Positions 35,124 to 43,183 are shown, counted from the stretch's first letter. The stretch is DNA of 48,227 nt from a candidate division WOR-3 bacterium (GCA_016934535.1 JAFGSQ010000049.1:1-48227); one strand, 5' to 3'. Numbers and translations are program-made. The notes: generated by a model not told the origin, from the sequence alone.

Positions 35124-36978
35124 AAATTGCCTCCTTTGTTCTCGAAGGCGTTTCGCCAAAAACATCTTTTTCGAACTCGGATTGTATTTCCCATACTCTT
35201 TTGTAAAGACCTTGTTCTCTGATCAACTCTTTGTGAGTGCCCGACTGAACTATCGAGCCGTTTTCCATAACGAATATCCTGTCGGCGCTTGAAATAGAGG
35301 ATATCCTGTGGGATATTATCAGAGTCGTTCTTCTTCCTTTTCTACCAATGAGAGCGCTTCTGATTCTGACGTCTGTTTCGGAGTCGAGTGAACTGAAGGA
35401 ATCGTCGAAAATCAGCACAGGAGGGTCTTTCAGAAGAGTTCTCGCAATGGCTATCCTCTGCTTCTGACCGCCTGAAAGAGTCACTCCTCTTTCGCCGACG
35501 AGCGTGTCGTATCCTTTCTCGAAGGACAGTATGACGTCATGGATGGCCGATAATTCAGATGCTTTGTGCAGTTCGTCGTCGGATGTGACTTTTTTTCCCA
35601 TCAAGAGATTTTCTCTTATTGTCTTGGAGAACAAAAAAGGTTCCTGCAGGACTATGCCGATGTTTTTTCGTATATGATGAAGATCTGTGTCTTTTAACTC
35701 TCTGCCGTCAATCAGGATCGAACCCTTGGAGTAATCGTAAAGCCTGGGAATGAGACTTACCAAAGCTGTTTTCCCCGAGCCCGTCGGTCCTATAAGCGCG
35801 ACAGTCTGTCCCTTTTTGATCCTGAAAGAGACCCCTCTCAGAGCCGGTTCAGAAGATTTTGGAAAATAATACCAGACGTCTTTGAATTCAATGTCACCCA
35901 TGACATCAAAGTCTGAAATTCGGGTTTGATCAGGTAAGACGGTGTTGTTTTCGGCTATCAAGTACTCTGTTTTTTCGGCGAGAATTTCATTTACTCTTTC
36001 AACGGATACGAACGTCTTTCCCATGTCCGTGATTATCCTGCCCATCTGCCTTATTGGCCAAAGAAGAAGATTTTCGTAGGTCACGAAAACCACGAGAGTT
36101 CCAATAGACAAATTTCCGCCAAGAGCCATTTTTACACCGACAACCGTGACGAGTGCTATTTGTGCCATACAAAGCAGGTCCGACGATGACCAGTAGAGGG
36201 ATAATAATATTATAAGTTTGTAAGTCAGATCTCTGAAAGATGTATTCTTTTCATCGAATTTCTTGACCTCAAATTCCTGTCTCGCGAAAGCTCTGACAAT
36301 CCTAATGCCGGTCAGGTTTTCCTGAAGCATTGATGAAAGCACTCCTTCGGACTCGTCCGAAATTTTGAAAGCCTTTTTTACCTTGACGAAGAACAGAACC
36401 GAAAAACCGAAAATCACGGGGATGATGAGCATGGAGTACAAAGTCATTGTGGTGTTCAAATTTATCATAATCGGCAAAACGAGACCGAGCATTACCAGGG
36501 CTCTTCCAACTTCAATAAACTGAACTGAAAAAAACCTTCTTATGGTTTCGACGTCCGAAGAGCATCTTTGTATTAAATCACCCGTTTTGACTGCCGTGTG
36601 ATAAGAAAAAGGCAGGTACTGGATGTGGTTGTACAGTCTGTTTCTCAGGTCTCTTGTCGCTCCTTCAGATGATTTTGAAGAAAGAGTCCCCTTTAGTAAA
36701 GTAAAAATTCCCTGAAAAAGAGTCGCCGTTATGAGCAGAACTCCGGCGAAGTAAAGATTGCTGCTAAGAGGACTCTTTCCGTTAAAGAAGAATAGATTTC
36801 TGACAAAAAACGGAATTTGAGCCTCGTTCCTGCCTATTGTAAAGTCAATGACGTGTTTTATTATCAGAGGAGTCAAAAAACTGAAGACTGCGGCAAGGGA
36901 CATACATACTATGGATAAGAAGAACGGAATGCGATGCCCTCTCATAATATTATTCATTTGTTTTATTTTATCGAACAT
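35116..36978 (-). CDS. ABC exporter half-transporter (first subunit)
   Basis: This 620-residue protein has a transmembrane domain of six helices and a C-terminal ABC ATPase. The motifs are Walker A 'GPTGSGKTA', a canonical signature 'LSGGQKQRIAIARTL', and Walker B 'VLIFDDSFSSLD'. An Asp replaces the usual catalytic Glu after Walker B (DD rather than DE). In heterodimeric exporters such as TM287/288-type proteins, one site is commonly degenerate, so this subunit probably contributes the non-catalytic Walker B. It is followed by its partner with overlapping start and stop codons. Confidence 0.9.
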   Translation of the reverse strand: MFDKIKQMNNIMRGHRIPFFLSIVCMSLAAVFSFLTPLIIKHVIDFTIGRNEAQIPFFVRNLFFFNGKSPLSSNLYFAGVLLITATLFQGIFTLLKGTLSSKSSEGATRDLRNRLYNHIQYLPFSYHTAVKTGDLIQRCSSDVETIRRFFSVQFIEVGRALVMLGLVLPIMINLNTTMTLYSMLIIPVIFGFSVLFFVKVKKAFKISDESEGVLSSMLQENLTGIRIVRAFARQEFEVKKFDEKNTSFRDLTYKLIILLSLYWSSSDLLCMAQIALVTVVGVKMALGGNLSIGTLVVFVTYENLLLWPIRQMGRIITDMGKTFVSVERVNEILAEKTEYLIAENNTVLPDQTRISDFDVMGDIEFKDVWYYFPKSSEPALRGVSFRIKKGQTVALIGPTGSGKTALVSLIPRLYDYSKGSILIDGRELKDTDLHHIRKNIGIVLQEPFLFSKTIRENLLMGKKVTSDDELHKASELSAIHDVILSFEKGYDTLVGERGVTLSGGQKQRIAIARTLLKDPPVLIFDDSFSSLDSETDVRIRSALIGRKGRRTTLIISHRISSISSADRIFVMENGSIVQSGTHKELIREQGLYKRVWEIQSEFEKDVFGETPSRTKEAIYE

Positions 36979-37033
36979 ACAAAAATCCTCTGCAAATACG
37001 CATGGTTAATCGTTTTAATTTCTGTTGGAAATG

Positions 37034-37062
37034 ACGAAAATTTCTCTGTCAGAAATTTTCGT
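37034..37062. repeat. 12-bp perfect inverted repeat upstream of the ABC exporter operon
   Basis: ACGAAAATTTCT (37034-37045) and AGAAATTTTCGT (37051-37062) are perfect inverted arms with a 5-nt spacer, 56 nt before the first ABC gene. No T-run follows in either direction, so it is unlikely to be a terminator. It could be an operator or a leader hairpin. The rest of the 248-nt gap holds a TATAAT on the minus strand (37152-37147) with no properly spaced -35. Confidence 0.6.
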
Positions 37063-37200
37063 GTGCCCTATGCGGGCGGAAACGACTTTGAGTTTTTAAA
37101 TTATAACGTCGGTCTTAATCATCTGCACCTCACCGCTAAAAAGTGAATTATAGATGATTTAACAAAATAAATTTTTTGTCAAGCGTTTTTTGAAGGAGAA

Positions 37201-37222
37201 ATGGCACGGACCACCGTGCCAT
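37201..37222 (-). terminator. Terminator hairpin after the Omp28-like selenoprotein gene
   Basis: ATGGCACGG and CCGTGCCAT form a perfect 9-bp stem with a 4-nt loop, 4 nt after the TAA of the minus-strand gene. It is flanked by A/T runs that extend the stem. The T-run is stronger on the plus strand (TTTTTTT); on the minus strand TTTCTCCTTC follows. Confidence 0.65.
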
Positions 37223-37226
37223 TTTT

Positions 37227-38276
37227 TTATATCATTTTAGCTACGATTTTCGAGATTCTCTTGCCTTCACATGCAAGTTCTATTCTGTACATTCCCGCAG
37301 AAAGTTCTTTTCCGGATTCGTCCCTTCCGTCCCAGCTAAGAATATGATTTTCAATGAAAAGATCGCCGGAAGAAAATCTCCTGACTGCTCTGCCGGTCAT
37401 GTCATAGACAGTCACCGTGACATTTGCAGAGTTTTCAGCGTAGACCGGAAGAAATAGAACTGATGCAAAAGGGTTAGGATAGGGATTGCCGAGGTTAAGG
37501 AGAATGGGACCGTTGTTGGGAGTTTCTTCAACTCCTACAAAACCGGATATGTCTATATTTTCGCTCTGATGAATTTGCTTGTCTGAAACAGTGAATGTCT
37601 GGAGGCATACTATAAAATAGACGTCGTCAGGTTCGAAATTCCACCAGGAGGAGGAAAATGTGAAAGGGATATCGATCAAAAGTGTTTCAGGATAAATACC
37701 GGAAAAAGTAATTGGAGTTCCGTTGAAATCCGGGAACATCTTTCTCGCCGGTCTGTGAAATTCTGAAAAAATCCCCCAACTGTGCGGAACCAGATGTGAA
37801 ACGGCTGCGATATAAAGATAGTAAGGGGGAGCGCCAAGATCCTGTTCTGCAATGATTGTCACGTTTAGAATTCCCGACATGAGATCTGGTTCAGCTGTTC
37901 CTTCAAGGAATAAAGTCACGTAACAGGACTCTGCCATGGCTCTCGAATAAGCCAGGTTCAGGGCTGAAAGAGAAGTCGGGGAAAACAGGGGGCATCCGTC
38001 CATACTTGCTACAGGTATGTAAGAGCCTCCGTAAAACTGGAATCTTCCCCAGGCGTCCGGGTTGAAAAGGGGTTCGCCGGATTCTACCTGGTACTTTAAA
38101 GCGCTCAGGCTTTCCTGATTGTCTTCAATGAACGTGTTCTGCAGTCCTGCAGAAGTTGCGCAGTCAATTCAAGTGGCTCCGCTGAATATTTCAAGCAGAG
38201 GTTTTCTTACGGCACTGAACAGCGAAACAGCCAAAAGCATATAAACGATGAAAAGAAAAAAACGCTTGGCAATCAC
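37227..38276 (-). CDS. Putative exported selenoprotein: Omp28/thioredoxin-like with UxxC motif and T9SS-like C-terminal domain
   Basis: Read from GTG at 38276 (AAGGAGG 4 nt upstream), the frame gives a signal peptide (VIAKRFFLFIVYMLLAVSLFSA) and then 'KPLLEIFSGAT-[TGA]-IDC'. It continues without another stop for 349 codons to a TAA. Omp28-related and thioredoxin-like proteins have CxxC at this place; here TGA at codon 36 takes the first Cys and Cys39 is the second. Downstream, 'NPDAWGRFQFYGGSYIPVASMDG' matches the cis-Pro loop of the fold. A FlgD/T9SS-like C-terminal domain ('VTVTVYDMTGRAVRRF...SAGMYRIEL') ends the protein. A SECIS-like hairpin follows the TGA. The likely role is an exported thiol/selenol oxidoreductase. 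A recent nonsense mutation remains possible. Confidence 0.75.
38137..38154 (-). promoter_or_regulatory. Putative bacterial SECIS element
   Basis: On the minus strand, TTCTGCA-GGAC-TGCAGAA forms a perfect 7-bp stem with a 4-nt GGAC loop that starts 21 nt after the in-frame TGA. Bacterial SECIS hairpins lie within the coding region about 16-37 nt after UGA, with a G among the first loop bases. The core TGCA-GGAC-TGCA differs by one base from the TGCA-GGTC-TGCA core of the E. coli fdhF SECIS as remembered. Confidence 0.7.
38169..38171 (-). other. In-frame TGA, putative selenocysteine codon
   Basis: Codon 36 of the Omp28-like gene. It occupies the first Cys position of a CxxC motif (context A-T-U-I-D-C). 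It is the only stop codon in 350 codons of the frame. Confidence 0.72.
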
Positions 38277-38300
38277 TTTTCCTCCTTATTATACCTTGTA

Positions 38301-38329
38301 TATTTATGAGAAACAGGAACTTATGTCAA
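38301..38329 (-). promoter_or_regulatory. Possible promoter of the putative selenoprotein gene
   Basis: Tandem TTGACA boxes (38335-38330 and 38329-38324) on the minus strand precede a weak TAAATA (38306-38301) at 17 nt from the second box. The gene may also be read from the MFS promoter upstream. Confidence 0.35.
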
Positions 38330-38372
38330 TGTCAAAATTATATAAGCATCCCTTTGCATGGGGTTACAAAAT

Positions 38373-39782
38373 TCACTTTCGTGACACAAATTCACGCAAC
38401 AGTAATGCCGTGTTTATAATTCGCATTTTAACTGATGACATCATGTACAACAGAGCAAAACCGAGGGGTTTTGCTCTGCTTTCATCGACCCAGGAGAGAG
38501 GTATTTCGGCAGTCAATCTAAGAAATCCTGTCAAGGCGAATAAAATCTGTTCAGGCTCGAGGTTCAACCGGGCATGTTTCAAAGCAGGCGGCATAAAAGC
38601 ACCGGATAAAAGAGCGCTGACGACTATGCCGAGTGCTGTAAAAGCGCCGAATATGCCCGAATAAACCTGGTTTTTCCCTTTGGGAGATATAGAAAGCACG
38701 AAGTTAGTGAAGATAATGTTCGTCGCAGACCACATAATCCCAGAAGTTACAGCTTCGATGTAAATCAGCCAAAAATTACTTTTGTTTAGAAAAATCCAGA
38801 CCAGGGGATTTAAACCGCCCAGTATAACTGTAATCCTCATCGTCGTCTTGTTGCCGAACCTGTCTATAAAACGACCCCAGTATCTCAATGATATGACGGA
38901 TGATATGACGCTGACAGTCCCGTATATCTGAATTAAAAAAAGATTCATCTTCAGTTTCTGGATCATGAAAGGAGTCCAGAAAGGTGACCCGACACCTATG
39001 GCCAGAGTAAACCACGTCGCAAATAGAAGGAGTTTTAAAAAATTTCTGTCGCGGAAAGGGGAAGAGAATGTCTCCGAAAGCTTCTCGGGGAAGTTTTTTT
39101 TCGTTTTTTCAATTTGCTTCGACAGTATCTTGGCGCTAATCAGGCCGGATACAGCCGCAATTGCGAAAATCGCGGCAAAGGCGTAAACTAGATTTTCGGT
39201 CTTGAAAAATGAGGAAAGGAATTCCGAATACCCCCTTATTCTTGCAAAAACCGAACCGTCGGATTCGAAAAGGTCGAAGGCGAGACTGAAAACAAATCCT
39301 GTCAATAGCGCAGTTACCATGAGAAACTGAGTTCTGTACGAGAAAAATCTCCCTCTTATTCTCTCAGGTATGAGGTCGGCGATCCAGGAGATCCATATAT
39401 TTCCAGCCGCGGCCTGAACTGCGGTGACTGAAAAAAAGAGCAAAGCGAACAGAAGGCGAGACATGGAATCGGACATTAAAAAAGGAATAACGCCGAATAA
39501 AAGTGTGGCTGATCTGCTGTAATAAAGCATTTTGACGAGAATAGATTTTCGGGTCGAAAGTTTCCTCGTTATGACGAAACCGAGAGGCTGAAAGAGCTGT
39601 GAAAGTTGACCTATGGCTGTCAACAGGCCAAAATAAAACGGTCCGGCTCCCAGAAAAATTGCGAACTTTGTCACAAAAATACTGCCGGGCGCCGACAGAG
39701 ATGAGTATATCTGTGCGAATACGCCTTCTGTGAACGAAATTTTCACGAGAGAGGCGCTTGATTTTATTTTTTCTTTTTCCAT
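38373..39782 (-). CDS. MFS transporter
   Basis: This 469-residue membrane protein has about 12 hydrophobic helices. MFS-like features include 'GAGPFYFGLLTAIGQLSQLFQPLGFVITRKLSTRKSILVK' between helices 2 and 3 and the equivalent 'YWGRFIDRFGNKTTMRITVILGG' in the second half. It resembles the uncharacterised MFS_1-type group found with secreted proteins. The substrate is unknown. It starts at the ATG of MEKEK. It lies 96 nt upstream of the putative selenoprotein gene on the same strand. Confidence 0.85.
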   Translation of the reverse strand: MEKEKIKSSASLVKISFTEGVFAQIYSSLSAPGSIFVTKFAIFLGAGPFYFGLLTAIGQLSQLFQPLGFVITRKLSTRKSILVKMLYYSRSATLLFGVIPFLMSDSMSRLLFALLFFSVTAVQAAAGNIWISWIADLIPERIRGRFFSYRTQFLMVTALLTGFVFSLAFDLFESDGSVFARIRGYSEFLSSFFKTENLVYAFAAIFAIAAVSGLISAKILSKQIEKTKKNFPEKLSETFSSPFRDRNFLKLLLFATWFTLAIGVGSPFWTPFMIQKLKMNLFLIQIYGTVSVISSVISLRYWGRFIDRFGNKTTMRITVILGGLNPLVWIFLNKSNFWLIYIEAVTSGIMWSATNIIFTNFVLSISPKGKNQVYSGIFGAFTALGIVVSALLSGAFMPPALKHARLNLEPEQILFALTGFLRLTAEIPLSWVDESRAKPLGFALLYMMSSVKMRIINTALLLREFVSRK

Positions 39783-39803
39783 ATACTTGAAGAAGTTTCA
39801 ATG

Positions 39804-39831
39804 ATGTTATGTCATAATTTCATTGTGTCAA
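39804..39831 (-). promoter_or_regulatory. Promoter of the MFS transporter gene
   Basis: On the minus strand, TTGACA (39831-39826), a 16-nt spacer and TAACAT (39809-39804) lie 22 nt before the MFS ATG. Confidence 0.5.
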
Positions 39832-39862
39832 TATCAATCTGATAAACAGAGGCGGATGTTAA

Positions 39863-40720
39863 ATGAGTATCATTTCGGCTTATTATTTGGCGGGAAAAAT
39901 ACTTGAAAACAAAAGTGAAAACGACGCACTGCGCCTTGCTGAAAAAACCGCTCGGGCAGCGCGTCTGCTGATGAATAAAAATTATTCAATACTGCTCGAA
40001 AATCTTTCTCTTGCCTTGAACAGAAATTTTAACGACAGTGATATAACCGACATTGCGGACAGAAATTTTTCAAATTTCGCTTTCAATCTTACCGAATTCC
40101 TCAGACGTAAAAGAGATGATAAAGAAACCTTTCAACCGTTGATAGAGGGTGACATCGAAGCCGTGAAAAAGCTTCTTGACAAAGGCGACAGAGTCATAGC
40201 CGTAAGCGGCCACTTGGGCAACTGGGAGCTTCTGGGCAGTTTCGGTGCATTCCTGGGATATCCCCTTTATGCCGTCGCCGCAAGACACAGGTTTAGAGGT
40301 GACACCAGATATTTCGAAAAAAAAAGAGAAGAGAGGTGTGTGAAGAGTATTTGTCCGGAAAATATATATTCTTTTCTAAAAAACAAAGCAGGAGAAGGCA
40401 GCTATATATTTGCAGTCATGGCCGACAGGCCGATTTTTGGCAGTGCTGTCCACGCGGACATGTTCGGCAGAAAAGCGATTCTGTCCGGATCATGCTTCAA
40501 ACTCGCTCAGCGATTCTTCAAACATGCGGTTTTTCCTTTTGCTTTAAAAGTAGGAAATGGTAAATATATAGTTAATATTAACGGACCCTATGAAATTAAC
40601 GACAAAAAGAACGCGAAAGAAGCTCAAAAAGAGCTGATAAAAAAATATGCGGAAATATATCAGAACTACGCCGGGAAATACCCGGAACAGTGGTATTGTT
40701 ACAAAAGATTTTTCGTGTAA
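39863..40720 (+). CDS. LpxL/HtrB-like lysophospholipid acyltransferase
   Basis: This 285-residue protein belongs to the lipid A biosynthesis acyltransferase family. It has the catalytic HX4E motif 'HLGNWE' (about residues 114-119) within 'VIAVSGHLGNWELLGSFGAFLG', a 'MADRP' segment, and a typical ending 'YPEQWYCYKRFF' (the family's 'P.qW.w...rf'). It would transfer a secondary acyl chain to a lipid A precursor or a related glycolipid, on the cytoplasmic face of the inner membrane. Its presence implies an outer membrane. A GT2 glycosyltransferase gene overlaps its 3' end. Confidence 0.88.
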   Translation: MSIISAYYLAGKILENKSENDALRLAEKTARAARLLMNKNYSILLENLSLALNRNFNDSDITDIADRNFSNFAFNLTEFLRRKRDDKETFQPLIEGDIEAVKKLLDKGDRVIAVSGHLGNWELLGSFGAFLGYPLYAVAARHRFRGDTRYFEKKREERCVKSICPENIYSFLKNKAGEGSYIFAVMADRPIFGSAVHADMFGRKAILSGSCFKLAQRFFKHAVFPFALKVGNGKYIVNINGPYEINDKKNAKEAQKELIKKYAEIYQNYAGKYPEQWYCYKRFFV

Positions 40721-41384
40721 TATAGCCGTAGTCATACCGGCTTTCAACGAAGAGAATTCTATCGGAGACATAATAGAAAAAATCCGAACGCTTTACGGCC
40801 TGAGCGTCTGTGTCGTAGATGACGCCTCTACCGATGAGACAACTACTATGGCTCAAGAGAAAGGTGCGCACGTCATCAGGTCTGATAAAAACATGGGAAA
40901 AGGAGCGGCAATAATAAGAGGAATGAGATGGGCTGCGGATAACAGCTTCAAAGGAGCCGTGCTGATGGACGGAGACGGACAGCATTTACCTGAAGATGTG
41001 GCAAGCTTTCTTGATGTTCTCGACAGGAGATTTGATTGCATCGTAGTCGGCGTCAGGAATTTTAGCCACAGAAACATGCCTCTTCCGAGGATATTTTCCA
41101 ACAAGACAACGTCATTGGTTTGTTCCATCTTGTCCAACAAGAGGATTAGAGATTCTCAATGCGGATTCAGGTATGTTTCCTGCGGAATTTTCAGGAGAAT
41201 ACGTCTTAAAACAAAAAGGTTTCAGACAGAGACCGAGATCCTCATAAGGTCGGCTAAATTGAATTCCGAAATCAGGGAAGTGGAAGTTACTACGGTTTAC
41301 GGAACCGAAAAAAGCCACATAAATCCTTTTCTGGACACTTTGAGATTTCTAAAAATGATATTCATGTTTATCGGTGAAACGTGA
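40647..41384 (+). CDS. Family 2 glycosyltransferase, polyprenyl-phosphate type
   Basis: This protein of up to 245 residues has the GT2 fold. It starts in 'NIAVVIPAFNEENSIGDIIEKI', followed by 'VVDDASTDET', the nucleotide-sugar/metal motif 'LMDGDGQH' and 'SQCGFRYVSCGIF'. It resembles dolichol/undecaprenyl-phosphate mannosyl- or glucosyltransferases (DPM1-like) without the membrane domains. The start is uncertain. The only ATG that fits overlaps the acyltransferase gene by 74 nt and adds about 28 residues before the conserved core, while rare ATT or ATA codons lie nearer. The pairing with an LpxL-like enzyme suggests glycolipid synthesis. Confidence 0.85.
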   Translation: MRKYIRTTPGNTRNSGIVTKDFSCNIAVVIPAFNEENSIGDIIEKIRTLYGLSVCVVDDASTDETTTMAQEKGAHVIRSDKNMGKGAAIIRGMRWAADNSFKGAVLMDGDGQHLPEDVASFLDVLDRRFDCIVVGVRNFSHRNMPLPRIFSNKTTSLVCSILSNKRIRDSQCGFRYVSCGIFRRIRLKTKRFQTETEILIRSAKLNSEIREVEVTTVYGTEKSHINPFLDTLRFLKMIFMFIGET

Positions 41385-41385
41385 A

Positions 41386-42126
41386 ATGAAAATCCTTTTG
41401 ACAAACGACGACGGAATAAATGCGGTCGGTTTGAAAGCATTGAGGCAAGCCCTGACCGGACTTGGAGAGATATGCGTGGTTGCTCCAGAGGAAGAACAGA
41501 GCGCTTCAAGCCATGGCATAACTCTGAGAAAACCGGTCGTGGTGAAAAATCCTGAACAAGGAATTTACACAGTGTCCGGAACTCCGACAGACTGCATAGT
41601 ACTCGCCCTGAGAGCCGGTTTGTGCCCCGATCCCGACATTGTGCTTTCCGGAATAAACTCTGGCTACAACATAGGAGAAGACATTCTTTATTCTGGCACT
41701 TTCGCGGCGGCGGCTGAAGCTTCTCTTTCCGACATTCCGTCGATGGCTGTTTCAAGCGAGTATTCGAAGGATATTTCCTCTTTCGAAAAATGCGGAAAGA
41801 TAGCCAGAAAACTGATCCCCGCAGTTCTCGAACTGGGTGGCCTTTGGAATTTGAATGTCCCGAGCAGACTTCTTTCAGAGAAAATCAAGGTCACGTTTAT
41901 GGGACACAGAAAATACGACAGAGCCATATCACCGAGATTCGATCCGATAGGCAGAGCTTATTACTGGCTCTCCGGCGACAAACCCCTCTGGGACGTTGAG
42001 GAAGGAAGCGACATAAGCGCTGTGGAATCAGGCGCAGCTTCCTTGACGCCTTACAAAATAAAAAATCTCCTGGATGTCGACCTCGCGGAAAAGATCAAAG
42101 TTCTTCTCGAAAAGGATACAAAATGA
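41386..42126 (+). CDS. surE: 5'/3'-nucleotidase SurE
   Basis: SurE is a metal-dependent nucleotidase acting on nucleoside 5'- and 3'-monophosphates. The N-terminal metal motif 'ILLTNDDGINAVGLKAL' is present with the adjacent Asp8-Asp9, followed by 'APEEEQSASSHGITL', 'TPTDCIVLAL' and 'SGINSGYNIGEDILYSGTFAAAAE'. The 246-residue length is normal. I start it at the ATG at 41386, with GGTGA 8 nt upstream, just after the GT2 stop. The next gene is pcm, and surE-pcm adjacency is well known across bacteria. It overlaps pcm by ATGA. Confidence 0.96.
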   Translation: MKILLTNDDGINAVGLKALRQALTGLGEICVVAPEEEQSASSHGITLRKPVVVKNPEQGIYTVSGTPTDCIVLALRAGLCPDPDIVLSGINSGYNIGEDILYSGTFAAAAEASLSDIPSMAVSSEYSKDISSFEKCGKIARKLIPAVLELGGLWNLNVPSRLLSEKIKVTFMGHRKYDRAISPRFDPIGRAYYWLSGDKPLWDVEEGSDISAVESGAASLTPYKIKNLLDVDLAEKIKVLLEKDTK

Positions 42127-42770
42127 GGATCTCAAGGGAAAAGATGGTCAGAATCCTGCAGAAAAAAGACGATCCTGTCAAAAATCCCGAAGTGTTAAAA
42201 GCGATGATGAATGTACCCAGGCATCTTTTTGTCGGCGAGGATTTCAGAGCGAGAGCTTACGACGATGGTCCTTTGCCTATAGGAAAAAACCAGACCATTT
42301 CTCAGCCATACATGGTCGCCAAGATGACCGAGCTTTTGAAACCAAAAAAAGGAGATGCTGTCCTGGAAATCGGAACTGGCAGTGGCTATCAGTCAGCAGT
42401 ACTCGCGGAAATTGTTGATAAGGTTTATACTATTGAAAGGATTCCTGAACTCGCGGAAGCGGCGAAGAAAAAATTTGATGAACTCGGTTACAGAAATATA
42501 AACGTCAGAATAGGAGACGGGTCGGTAGGATGGCCTGAAATGGGTCCGTTTGACGGAATAATTGTCACCGCAGGATGCCCCGAGATTCCCGAACCTCTGC
42601 TCGAACAGTTGAAAGAGGACGGACGCCTCGCGGTTCCTGTTGGATCGATGAGTTATCAGGAACTCATTGTTGTTACGAAGAGAAAAGACGGTTATTATGT
42701 ATCCAAAAAATTCGGATGTATTTTCGTCCCTCTTATAGGAATAAGAGGCTGGAAACAAGGAGGAAACTGA
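42123..42770 (+). CDS. pcm: Protein-L-isoaspartate O-methyltransferase
   Basis: Pcm methylates isoaspartyl residues in damaged proteins using S-adenosylmethionine, which allows their repair. The family motifs are clear: 'MMNVPRHLFVGEDFRARAYDDGPLPIGKNQTISQPYMVAKM', the SAM-binding 'VLEIGTGSGYQSAVLAE', and 'DGIIVTAGCPEIPEPLLEQLKEDGRLAVPVG'. The 215-residue length is usual. It overlaps the surE stop (ATGA) and the next gene's start (TGATG), so the whole block is one operon. Confidence 0.96.
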   Translation: MRISREKMVRILQKKDDPVKNPEVLKAMMNVPRHLFVGEDFRARAYDDGPLPIGKNQTISQPYMVAKMTELLKPKKGDAVLEIGTGSGYQSAVLAEIVDKVYTIERIPELAEAAKKKFDELGYRNINVRIGDGSVGWPEMGPFDGIIVTAGCPEIPEPLLEQLKEDGRLAVPVGSMSYQELIVVTKRKDGYYVSKKFGCIFVPLIGIRGWKQGGN

Positions 42771-43183
42771 TGTGGTGGTTAGGAAAAATTGTGACTTGGA
42801 GAGAAACAGTATATTTTTTAATATTACTCGCAGGAGCTGTTTGGGGAGCGGCAAGATGGCTGAAAATCAGAAACGTCAAAACTTCAGATTCAGATAAATA
42901 CAAAGCTTTGTCTGCCCTTTATATCTTTCTCGGTTTTTCTTCAGCTTTTTTAGTGTATATTTTTCATCTTGTCGCCGACGTTTCTGCCGCCAGGGCAGCC
43001 TCTTTCCAGGGTCTCGATAACGCACCTCCAATTCCAATCTGGGGTTCGCTCAGGGTTCTGGAATGGGCTCTTCTCATTGCCGGCGCTGTTGTAAGCGTAT
43101 TTTACGGCATGCAAGCTCAAAATCGTATTCAAAGGAGCCACTCTGATGAAGACGGAAAAAATGATAGTTTACTTCAAGGTTGA
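42770..43183 (+). CDS. Small membrane protein, unknown
   Basis: This 137-residue protein begins at an ATG overlapping the pcm stop, with AGGAGG 7 nt upstream. It has three predicted transmembrane helices ('TVYFLILLAGAVWGAARWL', 'LSALYIFLGFSSAFLVYIFHLV', 'VLEWALLIAGAVVSVFYGM') and short hydrophilic loops. I do not recognise a family. The genuine start excludes the longer upstream frame that runs through pcm. The next gene overlaps it by 38 nt. Confidence 0.7.
   Translation: MWWLGKIVTWRETVYFLILLAGAVWGAARWLKIRNVKTSDSDKYKALSALYIFLGFSSAFLVYIFHLVADVSAARAASFQGLDNAPPIPIWGSLRVLEWALLIAGAVVSVFYGMQAQNRIQRSHSDEDGKNDSLLQG

Noticed and set aside
36934-37146. 70-residue plus-strand open frame in the ABC exporter leader
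   Set aside because: No ribosome-binding site, no recognisable motif, and it overlaps the antisense of an ABC gene and an inverted repeat.
37227-38276. Alternative genetic code with TGA as a sense codon
   Set aside because: TGA ends many complete genes here, including ATGA overlaps (surE/pcm, ygiQ/AIM24, der/plsY), so it is a normal stop codon.
37227-38276. Plain pseudogene or sequencing error at the TGA
   Set aside because: Not excluded, but less likely: there is exactly one stop, it falls at a redox Cys, and a SECIS-like hairpin is correctly placed.
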